From Spirochaetota bacterium (GTDB lineage Bacteria > Spirochaetota > UBA4802 > JAKQUI01): 64,000 nt of DNA. Made by a program: the position numbers and the translations under genes. This document shows positions 17,647-27,056 of the stretch, one piece after another (position 1 is the first letter of the stretch; every line of letters starts with the position of its first letter). A model generated the notes under the pieces. The model had not been told where the DNA came from, did no database searches, and worked only from the letters and a program-made list of their open reading frames with translations. The stretch is from positions 1-64,000 of the forward strand of contig JAKQUI010000072.1 of assembly GCA_029562645.1 (NCBI GenBank), in the 5' to 3' direction.

Positions 17647-18813
17647 ATGCCGCGCGGTGTTCACAATAAAAAAACGGTGTTGATGGTGAACGGGCACTAC
17701 CCGCCCGCCAAGTGCGGCATGGGCGACTACACCAAGCGTCTCGCCGACGAAGTCCGCGCCACCGGCGCATACGACGTCGATGTGTTGACCGCGGCGTATC
17801 CGGGCATCGCGAAGATCCGCACCGAGCGCGGGGTGCGCCTCCTGCGGATTCCGCGCCGATGGGACGCGGCGGAATACGGGAAGCTCCGCGAGCACCTCCG
17901 CGGCCGGTACGATGTCCTGCATATCCAGTACCACGACGGGGACTATCCCTCGCTCGAGCTCCTGCGCCGCCTGCCGCGGCTCATGAAGGACGACGGACGC
18001 GTCGGGTCCGTCATGATATCGATGGCCGGATTCAAGGACTCCGACCGCTCGCTGGAAAAGCTCTTCGCCGAATCCGACCTCGTGAACGTGACCACGGACG
18101 AGGACGGCGCGCGCATCAGGCGGATCACCGGGATTGCCGAATCGAAGCTGCGCACCATCTACGACGGCCCGAACATGCTGCCGATGAACGAGCGCTACAT
18201 CCATACGCCGCGAACGCAGGTCGGCGCGAAGAAAAAACCGGCGCGACTCCTGCACTTCGGTTTCCTCTCGCCGCAGAAGGGCTTCGAGGAGATCGTCGAG
18301 GCGCTGCGGATCGTGAGCGATTCGGGGGTGGAGTTTAGCCTCGACGTCATCGGGTCCGATCACGAAGCGCGGGAGACCGACTACTTCAAGCGAATCAAGA
18401 CGCTCATCAAAAAGAAGGGCATGGGCGAGCGGATCACGTTTCACGGCTTCATCGGCGGCGCGAAGATGAACCGCATCTTCTCACAGGCCGACCTCGCCAT
18501 CTTCCCCTTCCGCGACGGGATTTCCGGGAAGCGGAGCAGCCTGTGGTCCGTCATGTCGTTCGGTGTGCCCTGCATCAGCACGGAGAGCGCGATGGTCCCC
18601 GCCGGCATCCGCCACGGAGAAAACATTCTGCTGACGCCCGCGCGCGAACCGCGGGTACTCGCGAGCGCCGTTATTGCCGCCGTGTCCGATGACGCGCTTC
18701 GCGCGCGGCTGTCCCGGGGCGCGCTCGAGGTGGTGCGACGGCAGTACTCCTGGGAACGCATCCGCACCGAGGTCGTGGACGCCTACGAGGCCATGCTGCA
18801 CGGCCGCCTATAA
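17647..18813 (+). CDS. Glycosyltransferase, family 4 type
   Basis: A 388-residue GT-B enzyme. The N-terminus has 'VLMVNGHYPPAKCGMGDY', the usual acceptor-side loop for GT4; the C-terminal half has 'LHFGFLSPQKGFEEIVEAL' and, further on, 'EVVRRQYSWERI', typical of the donor-binding and closing helices. The start at 17647 avoids the terminator; the ribosome site is weak, and the next Met (about 17683) is possible. It opens a same-strand glycan gene run reaching 23953. Sugar and acceptor are not readable. Confidence 0.78.
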   Translation: MPRGVHNKKTVLMVNGHYPPAKCGMGDYTKRLADEVRATGAYDVDVLTAAYPGIAKIRTERGVRLLRIPRRWDAAEYGKLREHLRGRYDVLHIQYHDGDYPSLELLRRLPRLMKDDGRVGSVMISMAGFKDSDRSLEKLFAESDLVNVTTDEDGARIRRITGIAESKLRTIYDGPNMLPMNERYIHTPRTQVGAKKKPARLLHFGFLSPQKGFEEIVEALRIVSDSGVEFSLDVIGSDHEARETDYFKRIKTLIKKKGMGERITFHGFIGGAKMNRIFSQADLAIFPFRDGISGKRSSLWSVMSFGVPCISTESAMVPAGIRHGENILLTPAREPRVLASAVIAAVSDDALRARLSRGALEVVRRQYSWERIRTEVVDAYEAMLHGRL

Positions 18814-18832
18814 ACGGATAACGGAACAATCA

Positions 18833-19933
18833 ATGGACATCAAATACCCGGTCATGCGGCCCTATATCGACGAGGCGGAAAAGCGCCTGGTCGCCCAGAG
18901 CATCGACGACGGATGGATTTCGTCCATCGGCCCCTACGTCGAGCGCTTCGAGCGGCTCTTCGCCGAGTACGCGGGCGCGCCCTATGCGCTCTCCTGCTCC
19001 AACGGCACCACGGCGCTGCACCTGGCGCTCATGGCCATCGACCTCGCGCCGGGCGACGAGGTGATCGTCCCCGACATCACCTTCATCGCCACCGCGAACG
19101 CCGTCACCTATGCCGGCGCGACCTCGGTGCTCGTGGACGTGGAGCCCGACACCTGGGCCATGGACCCGAAGGAAATCGAAAAGAAGATCACGAAGCGGAC
19201 AAAGGCCATCATCCCCGTGCACCTGTACGGGCATCCGGCCGACATGGACCCGATCATGGCGATCGCGAAGGCCAACGGGATCGCCGTGGTCGAGGACGCG
19301 GCGGAGTCGCTCGGGGCGCGCTACAAGGGCCGCTTCAGCGGCTGCATCGGCGACATCGGCTGCTTCAGCTTCTACGGCAACAAGATCATCACCACCGGCG
19401 AGGGCGGGATGGTGGTGACCGCGTCGGAGGAGCTCTACAAGAAGATGCAGCTGTTACGCAATCACGGCATGACCAAGGAGCGGCGCTACTGGCACCCGGT
19501 GATCGGCTACAACTACCGCATGACGAGCCTGCAGGCCGCCTTCGGCTGCGGGCAGATGGAGAAGGTGGACGCCATCGTGAAGAAGCGCGTGGCCGACGCG
19601 GCGGTCTACCATCGAGAGCTCGCCGGCGTTCCCGGCATCGTCCCGCATCCCTGCCGGGAGTGGGCGTATAACGTCTACTGGATGTATTCGATCCTCGTGG
19701 AGGACCCGACGCGGCGCGACGGGCTCATGCAGGCGCTGCTCGAGGACGGCATCGAGACGCGACCGTTCTTTTACCCGGTCCACGAGATGCCGCGCTATGA
19801 GCGCCCGAACGAATACCCGGTGTCCACGCGGCTCGCGCGAGCCGGGATCAACCTCCCGACCTATTTCGCTATGACGGAAGAGGACATCGTATACATCTGC
19901 GGCCGCATCAAGACCCATGTGCAGCGAGCATGA
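18833..19933 (+). CDS. DegT/DnrJ/EryC1/StrS-family PLP aminotransferase
   Basis: A 366-residue sugar-nucleotide aminotransferase-type protein. 'SCSNGTTALHLAL' near 57 is the PLP phosphate loop, 'VVEDAAESLGA' near 155 holds the PLP-stacking Asp, and the family's catalytic lysine position is in 'SFYGNKIITTGEGG' (about 185). Such enzymes add an amino group to 3-keto or 4-keto nucleotide sugars such as perosamine precursors. It starts 19 bp after the GT4 gene and runs into the GT9 gene. No dehydratase for the keto-sugar is in the window. Confidence 0.9.
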   Translation: MDIKYPVMRPYIDEAEKRLVAQSIDDGWISSIGPYVERFERLFAEYAGAPYALSCSNGTTALHLALMAIDLAPGDEVIVPDITFIATANAVTYAGATSVLVDVEPDTWAMDPKEIEKKITKRTKAIIPVHLYGHPADMDPIMAIAKANGIAVVEDAAESLGARYKGRFSGCIGDIGCFSFYGNKIITTGEGGMVVTASEELYKKMQLLRNHGMTKERRYWHPVIGYNYRMTSLQAAFGCGQMEKVDAIVKKRVADAAVYHRELAGVPGIVPHPCREWAYNVYWMYSILVEDPTRRDGLMQALLEDGIETRPFFYPVHEMPRYERPNEYPVSTRLARAGINLPTYFAMTEEDIVYICGRIKTHVQRA

Positions 19934-19949
19934 TACGGAGAGCGTGTCG

Positions 19950-21008
19950 ATGACGCCAGCGGCCTGGAAGAAGATCCTCGCGATCCAGATCAAGCAGATG
20001 GGCGACGTGCTCCTCACCACGCCGGCGGTGCGCTGCCTGCGCCGCGCCTTCCCCGACGCGCAGATCGATTTCGCCGTGCAGTCGAACATCGCCGTGATCG
20101 TGGAGGACAATCCGGATATTAATAATCTCGTCATCGTCAATCCGAAATCGGGGTTCTTCGACTATGTTTCGTTCCTGCGATCTGTTCGCCGGACCGGGTA
20201 CGACGCCGTGTTCGATTTTATCGGCACGCCGCGCTCGGCGGTGATCGCGCGCGTGAGCGGCGCGCCCGTGCGCTACGGTTTCGATTTCGACGGGCGCAAG
20301 TTCGCCTATACGCACGTGGTCCAGCGCGACCGCAGCCCCAAGTACGAGGTCGACTACAAGTTCGACCTCCTCCGGGGCGCCGGGATCGCGTGCGCGGAGC
20401 TCGACCTGGTCCTCGGCGTGAACGACGCCGCGCGCGCGCGGGCGGCGGAGATCTTCCGTGAACTCGGGCTGGACGCGCCGGGGGCGCGGGGGAAGGGGGT
20501 GATCCTCCTGTCGCCCATCAGCCGGCGTCAGGCGAGAAGATGGCACATAACGTCGTATGCGCGCCTCGCCTCGCTGGCCGCCGACGCGGGCTTCGTGTGC
20601 GTGGCCGTGACGGGCCCGGGTGAAGAGCAGATGGGCGAGGAGATCGTGCGCGGTTCGGGGGGCCGGGCGCTGATGCTGCCGCCCACCTCGGTCAAGGAGA
20701 TGGCGGCCTGCTTCGCCCTGGCCGACGCGACCGTCGCCAACGACAACGGTCCCATGCACATCAGCATGGCCGTGGGCACGCCCACGATCGCCATCTTTGG
20801 CCCCACCAAGCCGGAATCGTGGATGGAGCCGGGCGGTCGACACCGCTGGCTCAAGGGAAACGTGCCCTGCATCGGCTGCGAGAAGCAGGAATGCAATGAG
20901 ATGATCTGCATGACCGACGTGACACCCGAGGCGGTGCTGGCGGTGGTGCGTGAGGTCTGTGCCGGGCAAACGGAAACGACCGCGCCGGAATCCAATCGTA
21001 CTCGCTGA
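19950..21008 (+). CDS. Glycosyltransferase family 9 (ADP-heptose:LPS heptosyltransferase-like)
   Basis: A 352-residue GT-B protein. Markers are 'IQIKQMGDVLLTTPAVRCLR' at the N-terminus and the donor-site segment 'ATVANDNGPMHISMAVGTPTIAIFGPT'. A Cys-rich tail ('CIGCEKQECNEMICM') is common in this family. I chose ATG at 19950, nine bases after GGAG; the earlier ATG at 19917 would overlap the aminotransferase gene. It likely acts on LPS core or another heptose-containing glycan at the cytoplasmic face. The DUF2079-like gene follows after two bases. Confidence 0.85.
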   Translation: MTPAAWKKILAIQIKQMGDVLLTTPAVRCLRRAFPDAQIDFAVQSNIAVIVEDNPDINNLVIVNPKSGFFDYVSFLRSVRRTGYDAVFDFIGTPRSAVIARVSGAPVRYGFDFDGRKFAYTHVVQRDRSPKYEVDYKFDLLRGAGIACAELDLVLGVNDAARARAAEIFRELGLDAPGARGKGVILLSPISRRQARRWHITSYARLASLAADAGFVCVAVTGPGEEQMGEEIVRGSGGRALMLPPTSVKEMAACFALADATVANDNGPMHISMAVGTPTIAIFGPTKPESWMEPGGRHRWLKGNVPCIGCEKQECNEMICMTDVTPEAVLAVVREVCAGQTETTAPESNRTR

Positions 21009-21010
21009 AT

Positions 21011-22729
21011 ATGAACGACACGACATCATTACCGCGAATCCTCAGAAACGCCGCCGACATCTTCGCGTTGATCGGCGCGCTGGTGCTGTTTTCCGGGGGC
21101 CTGTATTTTCACGATGCCATCTTCGGCTCCGTGGTCGTCGCCCGCATCAGCGAGTTCGGCATTTTCTTCATCCCGTTACTCCTGCTGGGCATCTTCGCGC
21201 CGGATATCGCGCGGCAGACTCGCGCCGCGGTTGCGTTGCGCTCGGTCCACCGCTGGATGCTCGCGCTCCCGGCACGCCGCCAGACGGCGCTCTACGGTGC
21301 GATCATCGGCATAACTGGCGCGCTCCATATCGCCGGAATCATCCGCAAGTATCTCTCCTTCCGGATGGACCGCGATCTCGCCATCCAGGCGAACGCCTGC
21401 GCCAATTATCTCATGGCGTCACACAAGGGCGACACGCACCTCCTGGCCGACCACTTCGAGCCGTTCCTGATGCTCTTCTCGCCGCTGTGCGCGCGCTTCG
21501 ATCCGTCGGTGGTCGTCCTCGTCGGGTGCACGCTGTTCTGGATCGCGGGCGCCCTCGGGATTTACCGCATCGCGCGCTCCGAGCGCTGCAGCTTTCCCGT
21601 GTCGCTCGCCTTCTCGTGGCTCTATCTCGTCTTCTGGGGCCATGTGAATGTGGTGTATTTCGATTCGCATTTGCTCGCGCTGGCCGTGGGGTTTTTGCCG
21701 TGGATCGTCTGGTCGGTGCGGACGGACCGCTTCGTTCTTTTTTGCATTCTGGCTATCCTGTACATGGGATTGAAGGAAAACGCCGCCCTGACCATCGCCG
21801 GGTTCGGCATGCTGATGATCCTGACGCGCCGTTACGTGAAGGGCGCGATCGTCGTCGCGGCGGGCTTCGCGGCATTTGTCGTCATCATGACGGTGGTGTA
21901 TCCGCACTTTACCAAGGGAGAGGGGACTGTGTATTTCGCCAAGTACTACGGCCACATCGGCGGCACGATGAAGGAGTTTCTGCTCTCCTGCCTCACGCGC
22001 CCGCTCTATGTCCTCTCGACCGTGATAACGGTCCCCAAGATGATTTACCTGCTTCGCCTGTTCGCTCCGTTCGCTTTCATACACGTGCTACGCCCGGTCT
22101 ATCTGGTCCCGATCATCCCCTCGATCATGATCAACATCCTGTCCAATTGGGACCGGCTCATCAGCATGGACTTCAATTACGAGTCGGAGATATTCCCATA
22201 CCTGTTCGCGACCTCCGTCATTCTCGCGTATGATCCGGCGGTGCGCGCGCGACTGTATGCGCTATCGCGGTTGCCGGCGCGATGGCTCCGCATGCCGTTC
22301 GTTCGGCCGGGGCTATCGGCGCGTGTCGTCGTCATCACCGTCGTGTTCGTTTTCTTCAGCGGCTCGTCGCCGGCCTTCCATTACTCGTTCAACCGGCCCG
22401 AACAGTTTCAGATCCATCTGAGGATGATGTTACCGAAGCTTATCGATCGCGCCGACCGGGTCGCGGCCATCGAGAAGGTGGCGCCGCACCTGAGCCATCT
22501 GCGGCATATCTATTATCTTAACGAGTGGGAGAAGTCCGACACAATCGTCATCGCCTATCCGGACTTTCAGCGCCTGTGGCAGTACGGCTTCGAGGAGATC
22601 GAGACGAAGATCGTCCCGCAGTTCGACGAGAAGTACGAGCTCTGGTACCGCGATGCGCGCTATCCGCTCTTTCGCGTGTGGAAACGGAAGGCCTCCGCTC
22701 CGCTCGAGATACCACCGGCTTCGAGGTAG
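21011..22729 (+). CDS. Polytopic membrane protein, DUF2079-like
   Basis: A 572-residue protein with about ten or more hydrophobic helices and a soluble C-terminal part. Residues such as 'HFEPFLMLFSPL' and 'LLALAVGFLPW' match my recollection of DUF2079 proteins, which resemble GT-C glycosyltransferases and often sit among cell-surface glycan genes. It lies between two GT9 genes and starts two bases after the first, so a shared role is likely. No GT-C catalytic Asp pair is obvious ('MDRDLAIQANAC' is a candidate loop). Function is inferred only by context. Confidence 0.65.
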   Translation: MNDTTSLPRILRNAADIFALIGALVLFSGGLYFHDAIFGSVVVARISEFGIFFIPLLLLGIFAPDIARQTRAAVALRSVHRWMLALPARRQTALYGAIIGITGALHIAGIIRKYLSFRMDRDLAIQANACANYLMASHKGDTHLLADHFEPFLMLFSPLCARFDPSVVVLVGCTLFWIAGALGIYRIARSERCSFPVSLAFSWLYLVFWGHVNVVYFDSHLLALAVGFLPWIVWSVRTDRFVLFCILAILYMGLKENAALTIAGFGMLMILTRRYVKGAIVVAAGFAAFVVIMTVVYPHFTKGEGTVYFAKYYGHIGGTMKEFLLSCLTRPLYVLSTVITVPKMIYLLRLFAPFAFIHVLRPVYLVPIIPSIMINILSNWDRLISMDFNYESEIFPYLFATSVILAYDPAVRARLYALSRLPARWLRMPFVRPGLSARVVVITVVFVFFSGSSPAFHYSFNRPEQFQIHLRMMLPKLIDRADRVAAIEKVAPHLSHLRHIYYLNEWEKSDTIVIAYPDFQRLWQYGFEEIETKIVPQFDEKYELWYRDARYPLFRVWKRKASAPLEIPPASR

Positions 22730-22735
22730 CGAACT

Positions 22736-23953
22736 ATGACCGTCGATTTCATGCGGACCGTTGACCGATACGTCGGCATCCCGGCGTGCCTGCTTCTTTC
22801 ATTCGTGCATCGCCTGAACCCGTTCACGGCGCGGACGAAACCGTCGTCGGTGAAAAAAATCCTGTTCCTGCAGATCTCCGAGATGGGATCGGCGATCTCC
22901 GCCTACAGCGCGCTGCGAAAGGCGCAGGCGATGTTCCCCGACGCCGAACTGTATTACTTCATTTTCAGCGAGATGCAGGAGAGCGTGCACCTGCTGAACA
23001 TCATACCGCGGGAGCGGGTCCTCACGGTCACCTCGAAATCGTTTTTCGGCTTCATCGGCGGGCTCCTGCGCATGATCGTGACGATTCGGCGGATGCGCTT
23101 CGACGCGATCCTCGACCTGGAACTCTTTTCGCGGCTCAGCAGCCTGCTGAGCTTCCTGTTCGGTGCGCGGTACCGGGCGGGGTTCTACCGGTTCCACATG
23201 GAGGGCCTGTACCGCGGGACGATGCAGACGCACCGAGTGGTGTACAATCATACCCGGCATATCAGCGAAAACTTTCTCGCCTTGGTCTATGCGCTCGCGG
23301 AGGCGCCGGGCAGGGAGCCGCTGTCGAAGGTCTGCATCGATGAAAATGACATCGTCCGGCCGAGGATTCCCATCACGCCCGCGGGGCGTAGGCACATCGG
23401 GGATCTGCTGCGCCGGGTGTGCCCGTCGATAACGCCGCGGCACCGAATCGTACTGTTCAATCCGAACGCGAGCGAGCTTCTGCCCCTTCGCCGCTGGCCC
23501 ATGGAGAACTATATCGCGCTGGCGAAACGGCTCGTCCGGGACGCACGGGTGATTGTTGCGGTGACGGGCGCGCCGTCGGAGGCGAGGGACGCCGATGCCA
23601 TCGTCGCCGGCGTCGCGAGCGAGCGCTGCGTTTCGCTGGCGGGCAAGACGACGCTGCGCGAGCTCGTGGACCTCTACCACTGCAGCCACGTGCTGCTCAG
23701 CAATGACTCGGGCCCGCCGAATTTCGCGTCGCTCACGCCGATCCGCGTTTTGGTGTTTTTCGGGCCGGAGACCCCGTTGTGCTACAAGCCGCTGGGGAAC
23801 CAGATCGAGGCGCTCTATTCTAGTTTCGCCTGCAGCCCCTGCGTGTCGGCCTACAATCATCGGAAGTCGGCCTGCACCGAAAACCGCTGCCTTCAGGCCA
23901 TCACGGTCGACGAGGTCTACCGGCGCGTCACGGGCGCGCTCAAGCGCTCGTAG
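22736..23953 (+). CDS. Second glycosyltransferase family 9 (heptosyltransferase-like)
   Basis: A 405-residue GT9 protein, longer at the N-terminus than the copy at 19950. 'ILFLQISEMGSAISAYSALRKAQ' replaces the usual GD-containing loop (Glu-Met-Gly-Ser), and 'SHVLLSNDSGPPNFASLTPIRVLVFFGPETP' is the donor-site block. The tail again carries Cys ('CSPCVSAYN...CTENRC'). The changed first loop may alter acceptor use. It begins seven bases after the membrane protein and converges with the GT2-GtrA gene, overlapping its stop by 14 bp. Confidence 0.8.
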   Translation: MTVDFMRTVDRYVGIPACLLLSFVHRLNPFTARTKPSSVKKILFLQISEMGSAISAYSALRKAQAMFPDAELYYFIFSEMQESVHLLNIIPRERVLTVTSKSFFGFIGGLLRMIVTIRRMRFDAILDLELFSRLSSLLSFLFGARYRAGFYRFHMEGLYRGTMQTHRVVYNHTRHISENFLALVYALAEAPGREPLSKVCIDENDIVRPRIPITPAGRRHIGDLLRRVCPSITPRHRIVLFNPNASELLPLRRWPMENYIALAKRLVRDARVIVAVTGAPSEARDADAIVAGVASERCVSLAGKTTLRELVDLYHCSHVLLSNDSGPPNFASLTPIRVLVFFGPETPLCYKPLGNQIEALYSSFACSPCVSAYNHRKSACTENRCLQAITVDEVYRRVTGALKRS

Positions 23954-25043
23954 TCCCCTTCCGAAAGACGAGGAGCTTGCTCCCGGTGAAGTTGATCGTC
24001 ATCCCCCCCAGGATGCCCAGGAAGGTCGCGAGCAGGTAATGTTCATGGAAGAAGGGATTGTTCTCGTACAGATACACGGCGATGAACCAGTTGACCGCGA
24101 ACCCCGCCCCGCCGACGACGATAAAGAGCGCATACTGCACCGCCGAATGGAGCTGCCGCGACTTCGGGAAGGTGAAGGTGCGATTTAAAATAAAGTTCGA
24201 TGTCGCCGACACCAGAAACCCGATCGCGACGGCGATGCGATAGGAGATCGACAGGATATCGTAGGATAAAAACACGAACGCCATGTTCACGACGGTGCCG
24301 GTGCCGCCCACGAACCCGAACTTGATCATCTCGGCGAGGCTCTCGTACTTGTACTCGAACAGGCGTATGATATGCCGGAGATAGTTCACCTGCTCCTTGA
24401 TGGAAAGCTTGCTCTCGCCGTACAGGCGCTCCTTGAACTGGATGGGGATCTCCATCGTTGTCCGGGGATTCCCCTTGACTATAACCTCCAGGCCGATCTT
24501 GAATCCCAGGGGATTGAGGAGCGTGAGGTCCGGGAGGATCGATTTCGGGAAGGCGAAGAAGCCCGCCATGGGGTCGCGCACGGTGGTGAAGGGCCGCGCG
24601 AGCGTTTTGGACACCCAGGCGTTGAGGCGGCGAAACCAGTTGAAGTGCTCCGCCGAGCCGCCCGGCACGAAACGGCTCCCGACCACGAACTCGGCGCTGC
24701 CGCCCATGATGGGCGCGACCAGCTCCGGGATCTTCTCCGGCGGATGGCTGAGGTCGGCGTCCATGACGGCGAACACCGTCCCCTTGGCGAGCCGGAACCC
24801 CTCGATGACCGCCGACGAGAGCCCGCGCTCGGTGAGGCGCACCTTGATGCTGATGGGGAATTTCTTTCGTAACGCGTCCACCGCCTCCGCGATGCCGTCC
24901 TGTGAGTTGTCGTCGACGACGATTATCTCATAGGCGATCCGGGCCGCTTTCATGGCCTCATGGATGCGCTCGGTGAGGACGGGGATGTTTTTCGCTTCGC
25001 GGAAGGTCGGGACGATAATCGACACGAGGTCTTTTGTGCTCAT
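23940..25043 (-). CDS. GT2 polyprenyl-phosphate glycosyltransferase fused to GtrA domain
   Basis: A 367-residue fusion. The N-terminal GT2 (DPM1-like) domain has 'SIIVPTFREAKNI', the 'DDNS' motif (44-47) and 'MDADLSHPP' (about 94-102). The C-terminal part from about residue 235 has four hydrophobic helices with 'KFGFVGGTGTVVN' and 'NFILNRTFTF', which mark the GtrA family. Such fusions load a sugar onto polyprenyl phosphate and help move it across the membrane. The start ATG at 25043 begins the domain; the frame extends upstream without support. It faces the glycan run convergently. Confidence 0.87.
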   Translation of the reverse strand: MSTKDLVSIIVPTFREAKNIPVLTERIHEAMKAARIAYEIIVVDDNSQDGIAEAVDALRKKFPISIKVRLTERGLSSAVIEGFRLAKGTVFAVMDADLSHPPEKIPELVAPIMGGSAEFVVGSRFVPGGSAEHFNWFRRLNAWVSKTLARPFTTVRDPMAGFFAFPKSILPDLTLLNPLGFKIGLEVIVKGNPRTTMEIPIQFKERLYGESKLSIKEQVNYLRHIIRLFEYKYESLAEMIKFGFVGGTGTVVNMAFVFLSYDILSISYRIAVAIGFLVSATSNFILNRTFTFPKSRQLHSAVQYALFIVVGGAGFAVNWFIAVYLYENNPFFHEHYLLATFLGILGGMTINFTGSKLLVFRKGTTSA

Positions 25044-25168
25044 GGATGGCCGCCTGTGATCGTTTACCGCCAGAGAAACAGAGGGTCTGTTTTTAATCAA
25101 GTATTATCCATCGGCGGGCCGCGGGTCCGTTCGAGATCATGAAAAGGCCCTGCTCGCGCCGTCGGTCT

Positions 25169-25816
25169 TTACGGCAGCAGGTGGCGATAGGTCTTCGGGA
25201 GCTCGCCGATCGCGTCCTTGACGGCCTTCGCGTTTTCGATGTCGCCGTAGCGGTAGAGGAAGCGCAGCTGGATGAAATGGATCTTCCTCTCGACCTCGAA
25301 GAAGGAGAGGCCGCGAATCTCCTCGACCGTGATGAACGGATCATATCGCCGCAGGATGGCGATGAGGCGTTCGTTCTCCACGGGATGTTCGGGCTCCAGG
25401 CGGATGCGTATGAACATGAGATGGCACAGCTCGTGAAAGAGCAGCGACGCGAGATACACCCTCCCGCGCGTGAAGGTATAGGTCGATATCTCGATGGTGT
25501 CCGGGTAGCGGATGCGGCTCCAGTAGGGATGGCTTCCCGGCATGATGTTACGGATATAGTCGAAGAGGGCGTTGTAGGTGTCGGGTTCCTTTTCCTGCAA
25601 AAAGCGCAGCGCCTCCAGCACCTTGACGTTGTCGTCCCCCAGGGCGATGATGAGCTCGCTCCGGTCGTGTTGCGCGGCAGCGAGGTCGGGCTTGGGAAGG
25701 CGCGTGGTTGCGGGCGCGGCGGCGCACCCCGCGATGAAAACAACCGCGGACGCGATCGCAAGCCCCCGGCGGCAGGCGGCTGTAAACGGCGGCGGGATGA
25801 TGATGGCGCATCGCAT
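25169..25816 (-). CDS. Lipoprotein with HExxH zinc-protease-like motif
   Basis: A 215-residue protein with a lipoprotein leader ending 'FIAGC' (C31). Its middle holds 'LLFHELCHLMFI', a perfect HExxH (H128, E129, H132) in a helix-like setting, the hallmark of zinc metallopeptidases; possible third ligands are E143 or E147. I do not recognise the family beyond this. The start ATG at 25816 gives a well-formed signal peptide; the open frame continues upstream. It would sit in the periplasm or outer membrane. A similar arrangement occurs in aminopeptidase-like lipoproteins, but homology cannot be shown here. Confidence 0.6.
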   Translation of the reverse strand: MRCAIIIPPPFTAACRRGLAIASAVVFIAGCAAAPATTRLPKPDLAAAQHDRSELIIALGDDNVKVLEALRFLQEKEPDTYNALFDYIRNIMPGSHPYWSRIRYPDTIEISTYTFTRGRVYLASLLFHELCHLMFIRIRLEPEHPVENERLIAILRRYDPFITVEEIRGLSFFEVERKIHFIQLRFLYRYGDIENAKAVKDAIGELPKTYRHLLP

Positions 25817-25905
25817 GGAAGAACCGTATCCCGATTGCAAAAAAAAGCAAGCACGATATGCTGTCCCCATTGATCGTTGATTCCGCCCCGCTCGGAGATG
25901 CGCGT

Positions 25906-26991
25906 ATGCCGGACGAACCCACCCCCTTCTCACGGCCCATGCGGACGGTCCTCTGGATCGTCATGAGTCTCGCATTCGCACTCGGCTTTCTGGCGGCCAA
26001 CCGCGAAGACATGTTCGAGCGGCTGCACATCTTCCTCTTTAATCTCTGCTGCTGCGGCTTCGTCATACTGCGCGATGTCGCCCGTCACGCCGCTACCGCG
26101 GATCATTCGGTGCCGTTTCTCGCGCTCAGCCTCGCGTACGCGGGGTGCGCCGCGTTGGGGTTCTATCTTCCCGCGGCGGTCCTGGCGCTGGCGCTCGCGG
26201 CCCTCGTCGAGTCGGTGCGGGCGCGCGCGTTTTCGCCGCTCCCCCTGGACATCTTCTCGCTTCGGACGGACGTCGCGGAGAAGTTCCGGCACGCGGCGGT
26301 GCTGTGCCTCTCCATAGCCCTTGCGCTCTCGGCGCTGGTCATCATCAACAACGAATACGGGCGCTGGATCGCCATGCGGAAGCTCACGCTCACCATGTTT
26401 TTTCTTGGTTTCTCATTCCCCATGTCGCTCATGACGATGGCGCTGGTCGTGGACGGCCTGCGTCCGTCGTTTCGCGGATCGACGCGACGGATCCTCGAGG
26501 CCGTATTCTGGATCATCACGGTGGGCGTGATCCTGTTTCTCGCCGCCATCCTGTTGGAGTTCGCGCCCGCGGAGATCGCGCTCGCGACAATGCTCTTCAC
26601 GGCGGTGATTGCGCTCCTCGCGCTCTTTGCGCATGGGGCGGAGCGATCGCCGCGCGCGGCGTATTGCGCCTCCGGCATTGCGTTTCTGGTGTCCACCGGG
26701 ATCAGCGGCATCACCTACATTTTCGTCAATCGCTACGGCTCGTGCGCGACATGCGGCGATGTCGTTCTGTGGTCGCATGCGTATCTGTCGCTGTATGGAT
26801 GGAATCTCTGCGGTCTCGCGCTCATCGTGCACGCCCCTTCTGATGCGCCGCGCGCGCTTCCCGCACGGGTCCTGATCCCCCTGCACTGGCTGTCCGTTGC
26901 GCTCGCCCCGTTCGGGAAGCTGTATCCGCAGGCCGCCGTCGTTGCGGTGATCGTGTTCGCAGTGATCGTGTTCGCGCTTGTGAAAAAATGA
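25906..26991 (+). CDS. Polytopic membrane protein of unknown function
   Basis: A 361-residue protein with about ten hydrophobic segments in a regular series and few charged residues between them. A short loop 'RYGSCATCGDVVLW' holds two cysteines. I chose ATG at 25906 because GGAG lies nine bases upstream. It is divergent from the HExxH lipoprotein gene and ends four bases into the next open frame. I do not recognise the family; transporter, sensor or polymerase-type roles cannot be told apart. Confidence 0.55.
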   Translation: MPDEPTPFSRPMRTVLWIVMSLAFALGFLAANREDMFERLHIFLFNLCCCGFVILRDVARHAATADHSVPFLALSLAYAGCAALGFYLPAAVLALALAALVESVRARAFSPLPLDIFSLRTDVAEKFRHAAVLCLSIALALSALVIINNEYGRWIAMRKLTLTMFFLGFSFPMSLMTMALVVDGLRPSFRGSTRRILEAVFWIITVGVILFLAAILLEFAPAEIALATMLFTAVIALLALFAHGAERSPRAAYCASGIAFLVSTGISGITYIFVNRYGSCATCGDVVLWSHAYLSLYGWNLCGLALIVHAPSDAPRALPARVLIPLHWLSVALAPFGKLYPQAAVVAVIVFAVIVFALVKK

Positions 26992-27056
26992 AAACCGCGT
27001 CGCAGTGCGGTATAATTATCTCTACGGGAGCACGATCTGTGCGGGAAACGGAAAGA

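Noticed and set aside
16132-18444. 770-codon minus-strand frame across superoxide reductase, rubrerythrin and GT4
   Set aside because: Spans several well-supported plus-strand genes and lacks any domain; a shadow.
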